A DNA stretch of 64,000 nt from positions 1-64,000 of the forward strand of contig DAIPGN010000007.1 in NCBI GenBank assembly GCA_036771835.1, written 5' to 3'. This stretch comes from UBA4877 sp002399285 (lineage in GTDB: Bacteria > Bacillota > Thermoanaerobacteria > Thermoanaerobacterales > UBA4877). Below the pieces are notes generated by a model, which was given only the letters and a program-made list of their open reading frames with translations, was not told the origin of the DNA and searched no databases. Below, in pieces: positions 7,460 to 16,158 of the stretch. A program made the position numbers and the translations under genes. Position 1 is the first letter of the stretch. Every line of letters begins with the position of its first letter.

Positions 7460-9382
7460 TCAGGAAGGATCTTCCTTAAAGGTATCATCATTTTTATCCC
7501 ATATATAATGGACTGTTACCGTTTTGCCTATGGCGTTATTATAAAACTGTGTGTAAAAACCGGACTGTCCGTCCTTTTTAAATTTAACGGAGAAGTCGCT
7601 GCTGGCATGGGTGAATGTTTCACCGCTGATGTCCTTCACCGACCCGTCCGGCATGATGGTATACAGCCGGTAGATGTTCATGCTGCTCGAACCATACTGT
7701 CCTATGGAAAGGTCGGGGTTTTTATCATCGTTATAGTCGTCAAACAGCAGCTCGAACTTCCCCGGGAAATTTGCCGGTTGACCCTCATTCTCAAATTTAG
7801 CCGCGGAGATGAGTTTACCGTAAGAGTCTAAGACCTGTATCTCATAGTTACCCTGATAATTTTCGCGGTAGATACCGCCTCCGGCGCCGGCATATTTTTC
7901 GTTGAAATATTTGCCGCCCGTCATCACGAGCCGTACGGAGACATTTTTGCCGTCCGAGAGGACGGCCGTGTTCTCTGCCATTACAAAATTGGCCAGGCCG
8001 ACTGGCTGCTTTTGCTTTTTGTAGTCGCTTAAAAACCTTTCCTCTGTTTCCGTATAGAGCAAATCAAACTTTTCTGCTGTGGCCGAGCTCTCCCATAAGT
8101 CCCTTCCCATGGTGCTGTTTGCCCATTCTCGTGTCCTGCCGACCGACAATTTACCGTTACCGTCAGTTAAAACGAAATTGACGTAGCCGGCATTTTTGAT
8201 CAGTGAAAACATCAGTATGGCGTCCCGATCGAAAAATGTCTGAGAGCCCTTGTCGGAGAATGAGTTTATTGCCTCCGGCGTCGTATTGTAGGTCACCTCG
8301 ACTCCATAGGGAGGATCATCCGTAAAGAGCTGAACCTTCGAGTATTTTAGTATATCGGGGACGGGCAGGCAGGATGCAATATTCATGACCTTGCTGTTGT
8401 CTCCGACGTACTGCGTACGGTATTTATACAATTTATCGGCATAACTGCCTTCATCCGCCGCGGTTATCATGGGATCGGCCGCAAGCCCTATGCCTGCGAT
8501 CAAAACGGCAATAACTGCGGCTGCCACTATCTTGAATGCGGGCCTTTTATAATTCAATACGTTTTTAATTCTGCCTTTGACGTTGCCCTCGCCGAAGGCA
8601 AGCGGACTTCCGTTTATGATGCGTCCTCCGGCCGCCAAGGACAAGAGCGACAGGGAATAGGCCTTTTTGATGTTCCCACCCATCTCCTCCAACACGCGTT
8701 CGTCGCAGGAGAGCTCCATATCGCTGCTCATCAGGCAGAAGGCTGCCCATACCAACGGGTTGAACCAATGGATGCTCAGGACCATAAAGGCAAAGGGCTT
8801 TACGATATGGTCGAGCCTGCGGATATGCGTCTGCTCATGCCGGATGATATAGGCCCTTTCCTCTATCCGCAGTCCCTCGGGAATAAATATCCGCGGCGCG
8901 AAAAGGCCGAGCACGAAGGGCGTTTTCAGGCCGGCTGCCTCGTAAATATTGTCTCCGGCGCAGCGCGCGCTTTTTAGGCGGTTTTTCAGTATCAGCACTG
9001 AAACGACGTTGTAAATAAGCATGGCGGCAATGCCGGCAAGCCAGACATATGCGCCGATCCGTATATATATCTGCATGGGATCTGCACTCGCAGCCGGAGT
9101 CGGAGCGGACACAGGGCTGTTGGCGTAGGAAGCCGCGGCGGTGATCACGCCCTTGATCTGCGGAACCTGCCGGTATGCAATGTCACGTGGGACCTTGGGC
9201 ACGAGGCTCACAATGCTTTTGAATGAAAAGGGACACAGGAGCCGGAAGGCTGCGACGCTCCAGAGGGCATAGGAAAATACCTTCGGCGCTTTTTTCAGCG
9301 GCAGCCGGATGAGCATGATACAGAGGATCACATAACTTGCCTTCGCGTTCATATGTAAAATGTTAAGGAACAAATCCGTCAT
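7460..9382 (-). CDS. BlaR1/MecR1-type M56 membrane metallopeptidase with a non-penicillin-binding sensor domain
   Basis: Membrane sensor protease of 640 residues. Several N-terminal transmembrane helices frame the M56 zinc site HEQTH (near residue 183), with ELSCDERV downstream supplying further ligands. A last helix near residues 285-305 precedes a large extracellular part. That part lacks the SxxK/KTG motifs of penicillin-binding BlaR1 sensors. Its first half (YRTQYVGDNSKV onward) looks like DUF4825, and its second half contains DYNDDKNPD, an Asp/Asn loop of calcium-binding type. It probably cleaves or triggers loss of the adjacent BlaI-like repressor on sensing an unknown envelope signal. 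It starts 2 bases after the repressor stop, with AAGGAGG inside that gene. Confidence 0.85.
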   Translation of the reverse strand: MTDLFLNILHMNAKASYVILCIMLIRLPLKKAPKVFSYALWSVAAFRLLCPFSFKSIVSLVPKVPRDIAYRQVPQIKGVITAAASYANSPVSAPTPAASADPMQIYIRIGAYVWLAGIAAMLIYNVVSVLILKNRLKSARCAGDNIYEAAGLKTPFVLGLFAPRIFIPEGLRIEERAYIIRHEQTHIRRLDHIVKPFAFMVLSIHWFNPLVWAAFCLMSSDMELSCDERVLEEMGGNIKKAYSLSLLSLAAGGRIINGSPLAFGEGNVKGRIKNVLNYKRPAFKIVAAAVIAVLIAGIGLAADPMITAADEGSYADKLYKYRTQYVGDNSKVMNIASCLPVPDILKYSKVQLFTDDPPYGVEVTYNTTPEAINSFSDKGSQTFFDRDAILMFSLIKNAGYVNFVLTDGNGKLSVGRTREWANSTMGRDLWESSATAEKFDLLYTETEERFLSDYKKQKQPVGLANFVMAENTAVLSDGKNVSVRLVMTGGKYFNEKYAGAGGGIYRENYQGNYEIQVLDSYGKLISAAKFENEGQPANFPGKFELLFDDYNDDKNPDLSIGQYGSSSMNIYRLYTIMPDGSVKDISGETFTHASSDFSVKFKKDGQSGFYTQFYNNAIGKTVTVHYIWDKNDDTFKEDPS

Positions 9383-9384
9383 GC

Positions 9385-9753
9385 TTATCCCTCCTTATGC
9401 TCGTCGATCAGTCTCTTGAGTTCTTCGGCCTGGCGGCCGCTGAGTTTTTCGCCCCCGATAAAAGCGGCCAGGAATCTGGGCAGCGATCCGCCGAAGGTAT
9501 CATCGACAAAGCGTCTGCTTTGTCTTGCTGAAAACTCTTCTTTTTTGATTATGGAAGACACCACAGAGTCTTCATTTTTAAAGATGCCTTTATTGCATAA
9601 TTTTCTCAGGACCGTATATGTGGTGGACTTTTTCCAGCCCATTTCGCTTTTGCACAGATTTACCAGCTCGCCGGACTTTATCGGTTCATAACGCCATATC
9701 AATTCGGCAAATTTTGCTTCACCGTGAGCGAGCCTATAATCAGCCATATGCAT
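9385..9753 (-). CDS. BlaI/MecI/CopY family repressor
   Basis: Repressor of 122 residues with the winged-helix layout of the BlaI family: AELIWRYEPIKSGEL, then STTYTVLRKLCNKGI as the recognition helix region. The C-terminal half, with EEFSARQSRRFVDDTFGG, is the dimerisation segment cut by BlaR1-type proteases in known systems. A perfect AAAGGAGG precedes the start; ATG at 9753 or the in-frame ATG two codons later (9747) is possible. It forms an operon with the M56 sensor. The operator at 9796-9812 overlaps its own promoter, implying autoregulation. Confidence 0.93.
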   Translation of the reverse strand: MHMADYRLAHGEAKFAELIWRYEPIKSGELVNLCKSEMGWKKSTTYTVLRKLCNKGIFKNEDSVVSSIIKKEEFSARQSRRFVDDTFGGSLPRFLAAFIGGEKLSGRQAEELKRLIDEHKEG

Positions 9754-9794
9754 CCAACCTCCTTTGGTCTACAGGATATAAACCCGATGCCTTA

Positions 9795-9823
9795 AGTCTA
9801 TAGTATATAGACCAAAATGTCAA
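9795..9823 (-). promoter_or_regulatory. blaI-like promoter with palindromic operator
   Basis: Read on the minus strand, TTGACA (9818-9823) and TAGACT (9795-9800) are spaced by 17 bp. A perfect inverted repeat GTCTATA-GTA-TATAGAC at 9796-9812 overlaps the -10 and spacer. A related weaker site with GGTCTAC lies at 9766-9784. Autorepression by the BlaI-like protein is inferred. Confidence 0.75.
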
Positions 9824-9931
9824 TGGATTGATGAAGGTTTTTTGAATACGGAGCGGCTTTATTTATTATTGTATATGTTGGTCCATCTATGATAGAATTA
9901 ACGAAGATAGAGATATAATGGGGGTTTGGAA

Positions 9932-11158
9932 ATGCTTAAACTGGAAGAACAGATGAAGATCATCAAGAAGGGTGCGGCAGAAATAATACCGGAGGAAGAG
10001 CTTAGAGATAAACTGAAGAGATCCATCGAGGAGAACAGGCCGCTGAAGCTTAAGCTGGGCATGGACCCCACGGCTCCGGACATACATCTCGGACATACGG
10101 TCGTCCTGCGTAAACTCAGGCAGTTTCAGGATCTGGGCCATGAGGTTACGTTGGTTATCGGAGACTTTACAGCTCTGATAGGCGATCCCACCGGCCGGTC
10201 GGAGACTAGGAACGCCATGACGCATGAAAAGATAATGGAGAATGCTGAGACATACCAGCAGCAGGCGTTCAGGGTACTGGACCCTGCCAAGACTACGATA
10301 AGGTATAACAGCGAATGGCTTTCAAAATTAAATTTTGAGGACGTGCTGAAGCTGGCTTCAAAATATACGGTCGCGCGGATGCTGGAGAGAGATGATTTTG
10401 AAAAGAGATATAAATCTAATACGCCCATATATATACACGAGTTTATGTATCCCTTTATGCAGGGCTATGATTCGGTGGCGCTTGGCTGCGATATTGAGTT
10501 CGGAGGGACAGATCAGAAATTCAATATACTCATGGGCAGGATGCTGCAGAGGGAATACGGGATAGAGCAGCCTCAGGTCGCGATATTGATGCCGATACTT
10601 GAGGGCTTGGACGGCGTCAAGAAGATGAGCAAGAGTCTGGGCAACTATATAGGGGTAGACGAAGACCCCAATGATATCTACGGCAAGGTCATGTCGATCC
10701 CCGACGGTTTGATAGTCAGATACTATGAGCTTGTAACGGACGTCCATCCCGACAGGATAAGTGAGATGAAATCCCGGATGGAAGAGGGATCGCTGAATCC
10801 GAGAGACGCTAAGATGGCTCTGGCGAGGGAGATAATTTCACTTTATTATGGGAAGGACAGGGCCGTGGAGGCAGAGAAAAACTTTAAGACGGTTTTCCAG
10901 AAGAATGAAATACCCGAGGATATTGAAGAGGTATCGCCGGGACCGGGAATTTTGACCGGCGGAAGGGCCTGGCCGCCGAAGCTGCTGGCCTCCGTCGGGC
11001 TTGCGGCTACGAACAGCGAGGCCCGGCGCATGATAGAGCAGGGAGCCTTCAAGATAAACGGTAAAAAAATAACGGAAACCGAAAAGGAGATAGAATTTGC
11101 AGACGGCGACGTGCTCCAGTTGGGCAAGAGAAAGTTTGTAAAACTTATAATAAAGTAA
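9932..11158 (+). CDS. tyrS: Tyrosine--tRNA ligase
   Basis: Class I aminoacyl-tRNA synthetase of 408 residues that charges tRNA-Tyr. The ATP-binding HIGH motif appears as HLGH (residues 52-55) and the KMSKS loop is intact (231-235). A C-terminal S4-like RNA-binding domain covers about the last 70 residues (EARRMIEQGAFKINGKK). I start it at the ATG at 9932; the frame extends to a TTG two codons earlier. The upstream gap is too short and lacks the features of a T-box leader. It is followed by a stable hairpin that also covers the SD of the next gene. Confidence 0.96.
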   Translation: MLKLEEQMKIIKKGAAEIIPEEELRDKLKRSIEENRPLKLKLGMDPTAPDIHLGHTVVLRKLRQFQDLGHEVTLVIGDFTALIGDPTGRSETRNAMTHEKIMENAETYQQQAFRVLDPAKTTIRYNSEWLSKLNFEDVLKLASKYTVARMLERDDFEKRYKSNTPIYIHEFMYPFMQGYDSVALGCDIEFGGTDQKFNILMGRMLQREYGIEQPQVAILMPILEGLDGVKKMSKSLGNYIGVDEDPNDIYGKVMSIPDGLIVRYYELVTDVHPDRISEMKSRMEEGSLNPRDAKMALAREIISLYYGKDRAVEAEKNFKTVFQKNEIPEDIEEVSPGPGILTGGRAWPPKLLASVGLAATNSEARRMIEQGAFKINGKKITETEKEIEFADGDVLQLGKRKFVKLIIK

Positions 11159-11162
11159 CATA

Positions 11163-11200
11163 TAAAATCCTCCCATCATAAAATAGATGGGGGGATTTTA
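11163..11200 (+). promoter_or_regulatory. Hairpin burying the yunB ribosome binding site
   Basis: Arms 11163-11177 and 11186-11200 form a 15-bp stem with one G-U pair and an 8-base loop. The run of six G that serves as the yunB SD (11189-11194) lies wholly in the 3' arm. It may also slow or end tyrS transcription, though the U-run after it is weak. Confidence 0.65.
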
Positions 11201-11204
11201 TATT

Positions 11205-11945
11205 ATGAGGAGACATAAGAGATTCCGCATACATAGAGCGCCCGTCAGACGAATGCCAACAGGCCGCCGGAGGGTGAATAAATTTTTTGCGTATTTTTTG
11301 CTGGTGATCATTCTCCTGGCATTGATGATAGTTTTTATGGAGAAAAGGATAAGACCGACCGTGATAGCGATAGGCCAGGCCAGGTCACGGACCATAGCAA
11401 TGGACATTATCAATGAAGCAGTGAAGGAATCTTTGACAAATTACGGTGACAACGATCTATTTTATATAACCACAGACAACAATCAAAAGATTGCCATGGT
11501 TGAACCCAACACTCTGAAAATAAACAAACTTGTCTCGGACACAATAAAGCTTGTTCAGGAAAGGCTGAATGATCTGAGCACAACGGAGACCTATATATAT
11601 TTCGGATCGGTATTCGACAGTCAGTTGTTTGCCAATACGGGACCGAAAATATATATAAAATTATACCCCGTCGGCAGCGTAAATATTGATTATAACACCA
11701 CCTTTGACAAAGCGGGGATCAATCAGACCAGATATATGCTGGAGCTTGTGGTGAACGTAAAAATGCAGATGGTGGCCCCGTTTATAAATGACGATGTGGC
11801 GGTATCAAATAATGTGCCCATAGCGGAAATTATAATCGTAGGGGACGTTCCCGAGAGCTATTTCGACGTGAACGGTGAAAAAATACCGACGACGCTGCTG
11901 TATCCTTCCTTGAACAATCCATCAAGGAACGCTGCGGCGAAATAA
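11205..11945 (+). CDS. yunB: Sporulation protein YunB
   Basis: Sporulation protein of 246 residues. A basic N-terminal segment is followed by one transmembrane helix (FFAYFLLVIILLALMIVF, residues about 25-42). The rest is an extracytoplasmic domain with QARSRTIAMDIINEAV and a C-terminal part ending in IAEIIIVGDVPESYFD, typical of YunB. In Bacillus, YunB is made under the mother-cell factor sigma-E and is needed for efficient spore formation. The frame extends to an ATG at 11187, but that lies inside a hairpin; the ATG at 11205, 10 bases after GGGGGG, fits better. The SD is buried in that hairpin, so translation may need unfolding or a transcript that starts within it. Confidence 0.9.
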   Translation: MRRHKRFRIHRAPVRRMPTGRRRVNKFFAYFLLVIILLALMIVFMEKRIRPTVIAIGQARSRTIAMDIINEAVKESLTNYGDNDLFYITTDNNQKIAMVEPNTLKINKLVSDTIKLVQERLNDLSTTETYIYFGSVFDSQLFANTGPKIYIKLYPVGSVNIDYNTTFDKAGINQTRYMLELVVNVKMQMVAPFINDDVAVSNNVPIAEIIIVGDVPESYFDVNGEKIPTTLLYPSLNNPSRNAAAK

Positions 11946-12039
11946 ATAGCGAAATAAATAAAGAACAAAAGAATTCCAAAAATGTTTGATGTTGAAATTA
12001 ATGGTAAAGAATATTACAATCATAATTGAGGTGTTGCTC

Positions 12040-12573
12040 TTGAGAACCTTTGTAGCCATTAATTTTCCAGATGATCTGAAAAATAGCATCCGATCTATCC
12101 AAAATAAATTACAGCCCTACGTAAAAACAGCCCGATGGACCCGAAGGGAAAACCTTCATCTGACCCTCAAGTTTCTTGGCGAAATTGACGATGGGGAAAA
12201 AGAATCTGCAGTCAAAGCGATCCAAAAGGCATGTAAAGGTTCACAGCCCTTTGAAATGGTCCTCGATAAACTCGGCTATTTTGGAAGCGCTGAGAATATG
12301 AGGGTCATGTGGATGGGAACGAGCCATGCGGACAGCCTCCTATCACTGCAGAGAAGCGTGGAAGAGAGTTTTGCCGAATTTGGATTTTTGCCGGATAATA
12401 AGGGCTTCAAGCCGCATATTACCATAGGTAGAAATGTGATGATCGATCAGAATATAGACCTATCGTCAATTATGAAACCGGACAAGCTATATGTAGACAA
12501 TGTATATCTAATGCTCAGCGAAAACAAGGGCAAAGGTTATTTTTATACGCCTATTTATAAAATTGATCTATGA
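12040..12573 (+). CDS. thpR: RNA 2',3'-cyclic phosphodiesterase (LigT-like)
   Basis: 2H-phosphoesterase of 177 residues that opens 2',3'-cyclic phosphates on RNA. The two HxTx motifs are present: HLTL (residues 40-43) and HITI (near 126). The N-terminus RTFVAINFP is typical of the family. The frame extends further upstream, but a TTG at 12040 with GAGGTG six bases before it gives the family's usual length and N-terminus. It lies between yunB and the sensor kinase gene with about a 10-base gap to the latter, so it could be cotranscribed with degS/degU-like genes. Confidence 0.9.
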   Translation: MRTFVAINFPDDLKNSIRSIQNKLQPYVKTARWTRRENLHLTLKFLGEIDDGEKESAVKAIQKACKGSQPFEMVLDKLGYFGSAENMRVMWMGTSHADSLLSLQRSVEESFAEFGFLPDNKGFKPHITIGRNVMIDQNIDLSSIMKPDKLYVDNVYLMLSENKGKGYFYTPIYKIDL

Positions 12574-12582
12574 GGTATCGAT

Positions 12583-13725
12583 ATGAATAATACAGCTGAA
12601 GACTTAGAAAATATCGTAGCCAAAGTTCTCAATTCCATTGATAAAAGCCGTACCGACATAATTTCTATTTTAGACGATGCGGAATCTGAACATGAAGCTT
12701 TAAAAAGAGAACTTGAATCAGTTAGAGAAAAGGTGGTGACTGTGATTGACGAGTCGGATGACCTTGAAAAACAGGATCATGCTGCGCGATACTGGCTGAT
12801 GGTGGTAAGCAGAGAGTTCAATAAATACGGCGAAGACGATATAAAAAAAGCCTACGATGACGCAAGAGACATCAATGTCAGGCTGATAACAAAAAGGCAG
12901 GAAGAAAAGACTTTGATAGAAAGACGCAATGACTTGGAAAGAAGGCTTATAAATGAGGAAGGCCTGCTGGACAAGGCAAAAAATATCTATAAAAATATGG
13001 ATGTCGCCTTCAAATATATAAATGATTCAGTAAATGGAATAACCACACAGTTAGTAGACTTTAAGAACAGAGAGGAACTGATATTTCATATCCTCAGGAT
13101 CCAGGAAAATGAGAAGCAGAAGATAGCCGCAGACCTCCATGACGGGCCGGCTCAGAGCATAGCCAATCTCTTCTATAATGTGGAGATTTGCCAAAAACTC
13201 ATGTCGAGAGGCGAAGAGCAGGCTGTAGATGAATTGGAAGAGGTGAAACAGTCGGTAAAGCAATGCCTCAAAGAGCTGCGGGGAATCATTTATGGCTTAA
13301 AACCGCATGGACTCAGCGAATTGGGTTTTGTCGCCTCATTGAAGACTTACGTTACCGATTTTGAAATGGAAACCGGTATAAATACTGAGCTTAAAGTATT
13401 CGGTATTGAAAGAAAGCTTGGCGACGAAGCGGAAACGGCGCTTTTTCGTATTTGCCAGGAGTGTCTGAACAATATAAGGAGACATTCGCAGGCTAAAAAC
13501 GCATATATAAAATTTGAGTATTCGGATAGGGGGGTTATCCTAAATATAATGGATGACGGTATAGGATTCGATACTACAGTGTTGAAAACTTCAATAAAAG
13601 ATCACTTTGGATTGATCGGTATTAGAGAAAGGACCGCACTGCTGAACGGCAGCTGCAACGTCGAAAGTTCTCCCAACGGTACTACAGTATATGTAAGTAT
13701 ACCATTAAATGGCGGTGAGTCTTAG
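12583..13725 (+). CDS. degS: DegS-like soluble sensor histidine kinase
   Basis: Cytoplasmic histidine kinase of 380 residues with no transmembrane segment. Residues 1-160 form a long predicted coiled coil, as in DegS of Bacillus. The HisKA_3 dimerisation domain carries the phosphorylated His in ADLHDGPAQS (near residue 186). The HATPase_c domain follows with CLNNIRRHSQA and DDGIGFD, then GLIGIRERTALLNG. It pairs with the response regulator two bases downstream. DegS/DegU in Bacillus controls exoenzymes, motility and biofilm; the regulon here is unknown. The symbol is by similarity of architecture. Confidence 0.88.
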   Translation: MNNTAEDLENIVAKVLNSIDKSRTDIISILDDAESEHEALKRELESVREKVVTVIDESDDLEKQDHAARYWLMVVSREFNKYGEDDIKKAYDDARDINVRLITKRQEEKTLIERRNDLERRLINEEGLLDKAKNIYKNMDVAFKYINDSVNGITTQLVDFKNREELIFHILRIQENEKQKIAADLHDGPAQSIANLFYNVEICQKLMSRGEEQAVDELEEVKQSVKQCLKELRGIIYGLKPHGLSELGFVASLKTYVTDFEMETGINTELKVFGIERKLGDEAETALFRICQECLNNIRRHSQAKNAYIKFEYSDRGVILNIMDDGIGFDTTVLKTSIKDHFGLIGIRERTALLNGSCNVESSPNGTTVYVSIPLNGGES

Positions 13726-13727
13726 AA

Positions 13728-14339
13728 ATGGTTAAGACTAAAATAATAATAGTGGATGATCATGCCATGATCCGAGAGGGCCTGAAAAAACTTTTGGATA
13801 TGGAAGACGATCTGGAGGTGATAGCGACAGTCGGAAGCGGACAGGAAGCCATAGATGGAGCCATAAAGCTGCAGCCGGACGTTATCCTGATGGATATATC
13901 CATGCCGGGTATAAGCGGCATAGACGCTGCAAAAACTATTAAAAAAGAGGCGCCGCACTGTAGGATAATATTCCTCACGATCCATGACGACAAGGCATAT
14001 GTAAATGAAGCGTTAAAGTTACATCCAAACGGATATGTATTGAAAGATGCTGACAGTAATGTGCTTACCGATGCGATCAGGACAGTATACAGGGGAGGAC
14101 AATATACATATTCAAAGGTATGTGAGGACGTAGAAAGCGGACAACTGGGCGAACTTTCCTCAAGGGAGCTGGAGGTACTGGATCTGCTGTCCAAAGGTTT
14201 TACCAATAAGGAAATATCGCAGAGACTGCTCATCAGTGAAAAAACAGTTAAAAATCATCTATACAGTATCTTTAAGAAACTGGGAGTGCAGGGCAGGACT
14301 CAGGCTGCTCTTTATGCCATAAAAAATAACCTTAATTAG
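13728..14339 (+). CDS. degU: DegU-like response regulator (NarL/LuxR type)
   Basis: Response regulator of 203 residues. The receiver domain has the acidic pair D10-D11, the phosphoacceptor D56 in ILMDISMPG, and K at the end of GYVLKDAD. The C-terminal LuxR-type helix-turn-helix reads LSSRELEVLDLLSKGFTNKE then SEKTVKNHL. The length is a little short of Bacillus DegU but the layout is the same. It starts 2 bases after the kinase gene, so the two are surely cotranscribed. It probably acts as a DNA-binding activator or repressor when phosphorylated. Confidence 0.9.
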   Translation: MVKTKIIIVDDHAMIREGLKKLLDMEDDLEVIATVGSGQEAIDGAIKLQPDVILMDISMPGISGIDAAKTIKKEAPHCRIIFLTIHDDKAYVNEALKLHPNGYVLKDADSNVLTDAIRTVYRGGQYTYSKVCEDVESGQLGELSSRELEVLDLLSKGFTNKEISQRLLISEKTVKNHLYSIFKKLGVQGRTQAALYAIKNNLN

Positions 14340-14354
14340 AGTGGAGGAAAAATA

Positions 14355-15770
14355 GTGGACAACTGCAAATTAGAAGACGAGTTAACGATAAATAACAAGA
14401 CCATATGGGAAAAAGCGGATGAGAAATTGAAGGGGGATATATACCAATACTGCGAGGGATATAAATCCTTTCTAAACAGCTGCAAAACAGAAAGAGAGAG
14501 CACGAAGTTCATACTGTCTGAGGCAGAAAAGAAGGGTTTTATATCGCTTGATGAAATAATGGAAAAACATATAAAGCTTACCCCCGGAAGGAAAGTCTAT
14601 TACAACAATAAGGACAAATCCGTCGTGCTTGCGGTGATCGGCTCACAGCCAATGGAGAAGGGCATGAATATAGTAGCGGCGCATATAGATTCCCCCAGAT
14701 TAGATCTAAAGCCGGTGCCTGTCTACGAGGAAGCGGGGTTGGCGCTCTTCAATACCCACTATTATGGGGGAATAAAGAAGTATCAGTGGGTCACCATACC
14801 GCTTGCCATACACGGCGTGATAATCAAAAATGACGGACAGAAAATTAATGTCTGCATTGGTGAAAATGAAGACGATCCGGTGCTTTACATATCCGATCTA
14901 TTGCCGCACTTGGGGAAGGATCAGATGGAAAAGAAGGCGGAAGAGGTCATCACGGGAGAGGGACTGGATATACTCGTCGGTAGTATACCTTATTCCGACA
15001 AGGATGCCAAGATGAAGGCCAAGCTCAATATATTGAACATACTTAAGGAGAAATATGACATAACCGAAGAAGATTTTATAAGTTCAGAATTAGAAGTTGT
15101 ACCGGCGTTCAGAGCACGGGATATCGGTTTGGACAGATCGATGATCGGCGCATATGGACAGGACGACAGGGTATCCGCATACACTACTCTTACAGCTGTT
15201 CTGGGCTTGGAAAATCCTCAGACGACATGCCTTGCAGTGTTTGCCGACAAAGAAGAGGTAGGAAGTATGGGAAATACCGGTCTGCAGTCACGCTTTATGG
15301 TAAACACCGTGGCGGAGCTCTTGGCAGCCGAAGGATGTGAAGAAGATATATATGTAAGAAGGGCAATGGCCAATTCCAGACTTCTGTCTGCAGACGTAAG
15401 CGCCGGATATGATCCGCTCTATCCAGATGCCTATGACAAGACCAATACCCCACTAATGGGCAACGGGATCCCGATCACTAAGTATACGGGATCAAAAGGC
15501 AAGGGCGGCTCCAATGACGCCAGCGCGGAGTTCGTGGGGAAGATAAGGTCTATTTTTAATAATGCGGGAGTAGTATGGCAGACCGGCGAACTGGGCAAGG
15601 TGGATGTAGGCGGCGGCGGAACGATCGCTCAATTTGTGTCCGCATATGGTATGGACGTTTTGGACTGTGGGGTGCCTCTTTTGAGCATGCATTCGCCCTA
15701 CGAGGTTTCATCCAAAGCCGATGTTTATATGGCCCACAAGGCTTACAGCGCATTCTATTGTAACGCATAG
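14355..15770 (+). CDS. M18 family aminopeptidase
   Basis: Zinc aminopeptidase of 471 residues, of the aminopeptidase I (M18) family that trims N-terminal residues from peptides in the cytosol. Metal-ligand regions are AAHIDSPRLDLKP, FADKEEVGSMGNTG and SADVSAGYDP, and GGGGT occurs near the C-terminus, followed by MHSPYEVSSKAD with the last His ligand. The start is a GTG after GTGGAGG. It follows the degU-like gene by 15 bases, so it may be in the same transcript, and is closed by a clear terminator. Confidence 0.93.
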   Translation: MDNCKLEDELTINNKTIWEKADEKLKGDIYQYCEGYKSFLNSCKTERESTKFILSEAEKKGFISLDEIMEKHIKLTPGRKVYYNNKDKSVVLAVIGSQPMEKGMNIVAAHIDSPRLDLKPVPVYEEAGLALFNTHYYGGIKKYQWVTIPLAIHGVIIKNDGQKINVCIGENEDDPVLYISDLLPHLGKDQMEKKAEEVITGEGLDILVGSIPYSDKDAKMKAKLNILNILKEKYDITEEDFISSELEVVPAFRARDIGLDRSMIGAYGQDDRVSAYTTLTAVLGLENPQTTCLAVFADKEEVGSMGNTGLQSRFMVNTVAELLAAEGCEEDIYVRRAMANSRLLSADVSAGYDPLYPDAYDKTNTPLMGNGIPITKYTGSKGKGGSNDASAEFVGKIRSIFNNAGVVWQTGELGKVDVGGGGTIAQFVSAYGMDVLDCGVPLLSMHSPYEVSSKADVYMAHKAYSAFYCNA

Positions 15771-15780
15771 ACAATAATAA

Positions 15781-15807
15781 AAAGAGGGGAAGCCCCCTCT
15801 TTTTTTA
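15781..15807 (+). terminator. Intrinsic terminator after the M18 gene
   Basis: A 9-bp stem (15781-15789 with 15794-15802) with a 4-base loop is followed by a run of T. Confidence 0.9.
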
Positions 15808-15909
15808 TGAATTCCATATTTTTGAATAAGATCTGGGAAATGAATACCTAGAAAAGCATATAATGATGAGCAAACCTCAAAAAATTGGATAGAATAGGTT
15901 AAATAATTG

Positions 15910-15946
15910 AGGGATTGAATCTTGTACCGAAGATGATTCAGTCCCT
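15910..15946. other. Isolated 12-bp hairpin in intergenic DNA
   Basis: Arms 15910-15921 and 15935-15946 pair over 12 bp with one G-U, followed by a loosely T-rich stretch. It lies between a gene already closed by a terminator and the PTS promoter. It could end a short unannotated transcript or be a relic. The rest of 15808-16158 is AT-rich and, apart from the promoter at 16064-16092, shows nothing else. Confidence 0.45.
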
Positions 15947-16063
15947 TTAGTTTGTCTTGTATATCTTATGATTCGCTAATAAAATTACACATGTTTTTAA
16001 TTTGTGATATTGCATTGCAAAAAAATACCAATTAAATATTAAATTAAATTTTTAAAATGGATA

Positions 16064-16092
16064 TTGAAAATAAATTTAGTTTCTGATATATT
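16064..16092 (+). promoter_or_regulatory. Promoter of the PTS operon
   Basis: TTGAAA (16064-16069) and TATATT (16087-16092) are spaced by 17 bp, about 67 bases before the first gene. No sigma-54 type -24/-12 element was seen, in line with the lack of a LevR-type regulator. Confidence 0.6.
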
Positions 16093-16158
16093 ATTGATAA
16101 GGAAATGTTTTAATGCGATCTGTATTAAATAATCAAATTTTAGGGAGTGAGATACGTA

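Noticed and set aside
9754..9931. T-box leader before tyrS
   Set aside because: The gap holds the leftward blaI-type promoter and is too short; no T-box bulge or antiterminator was found.
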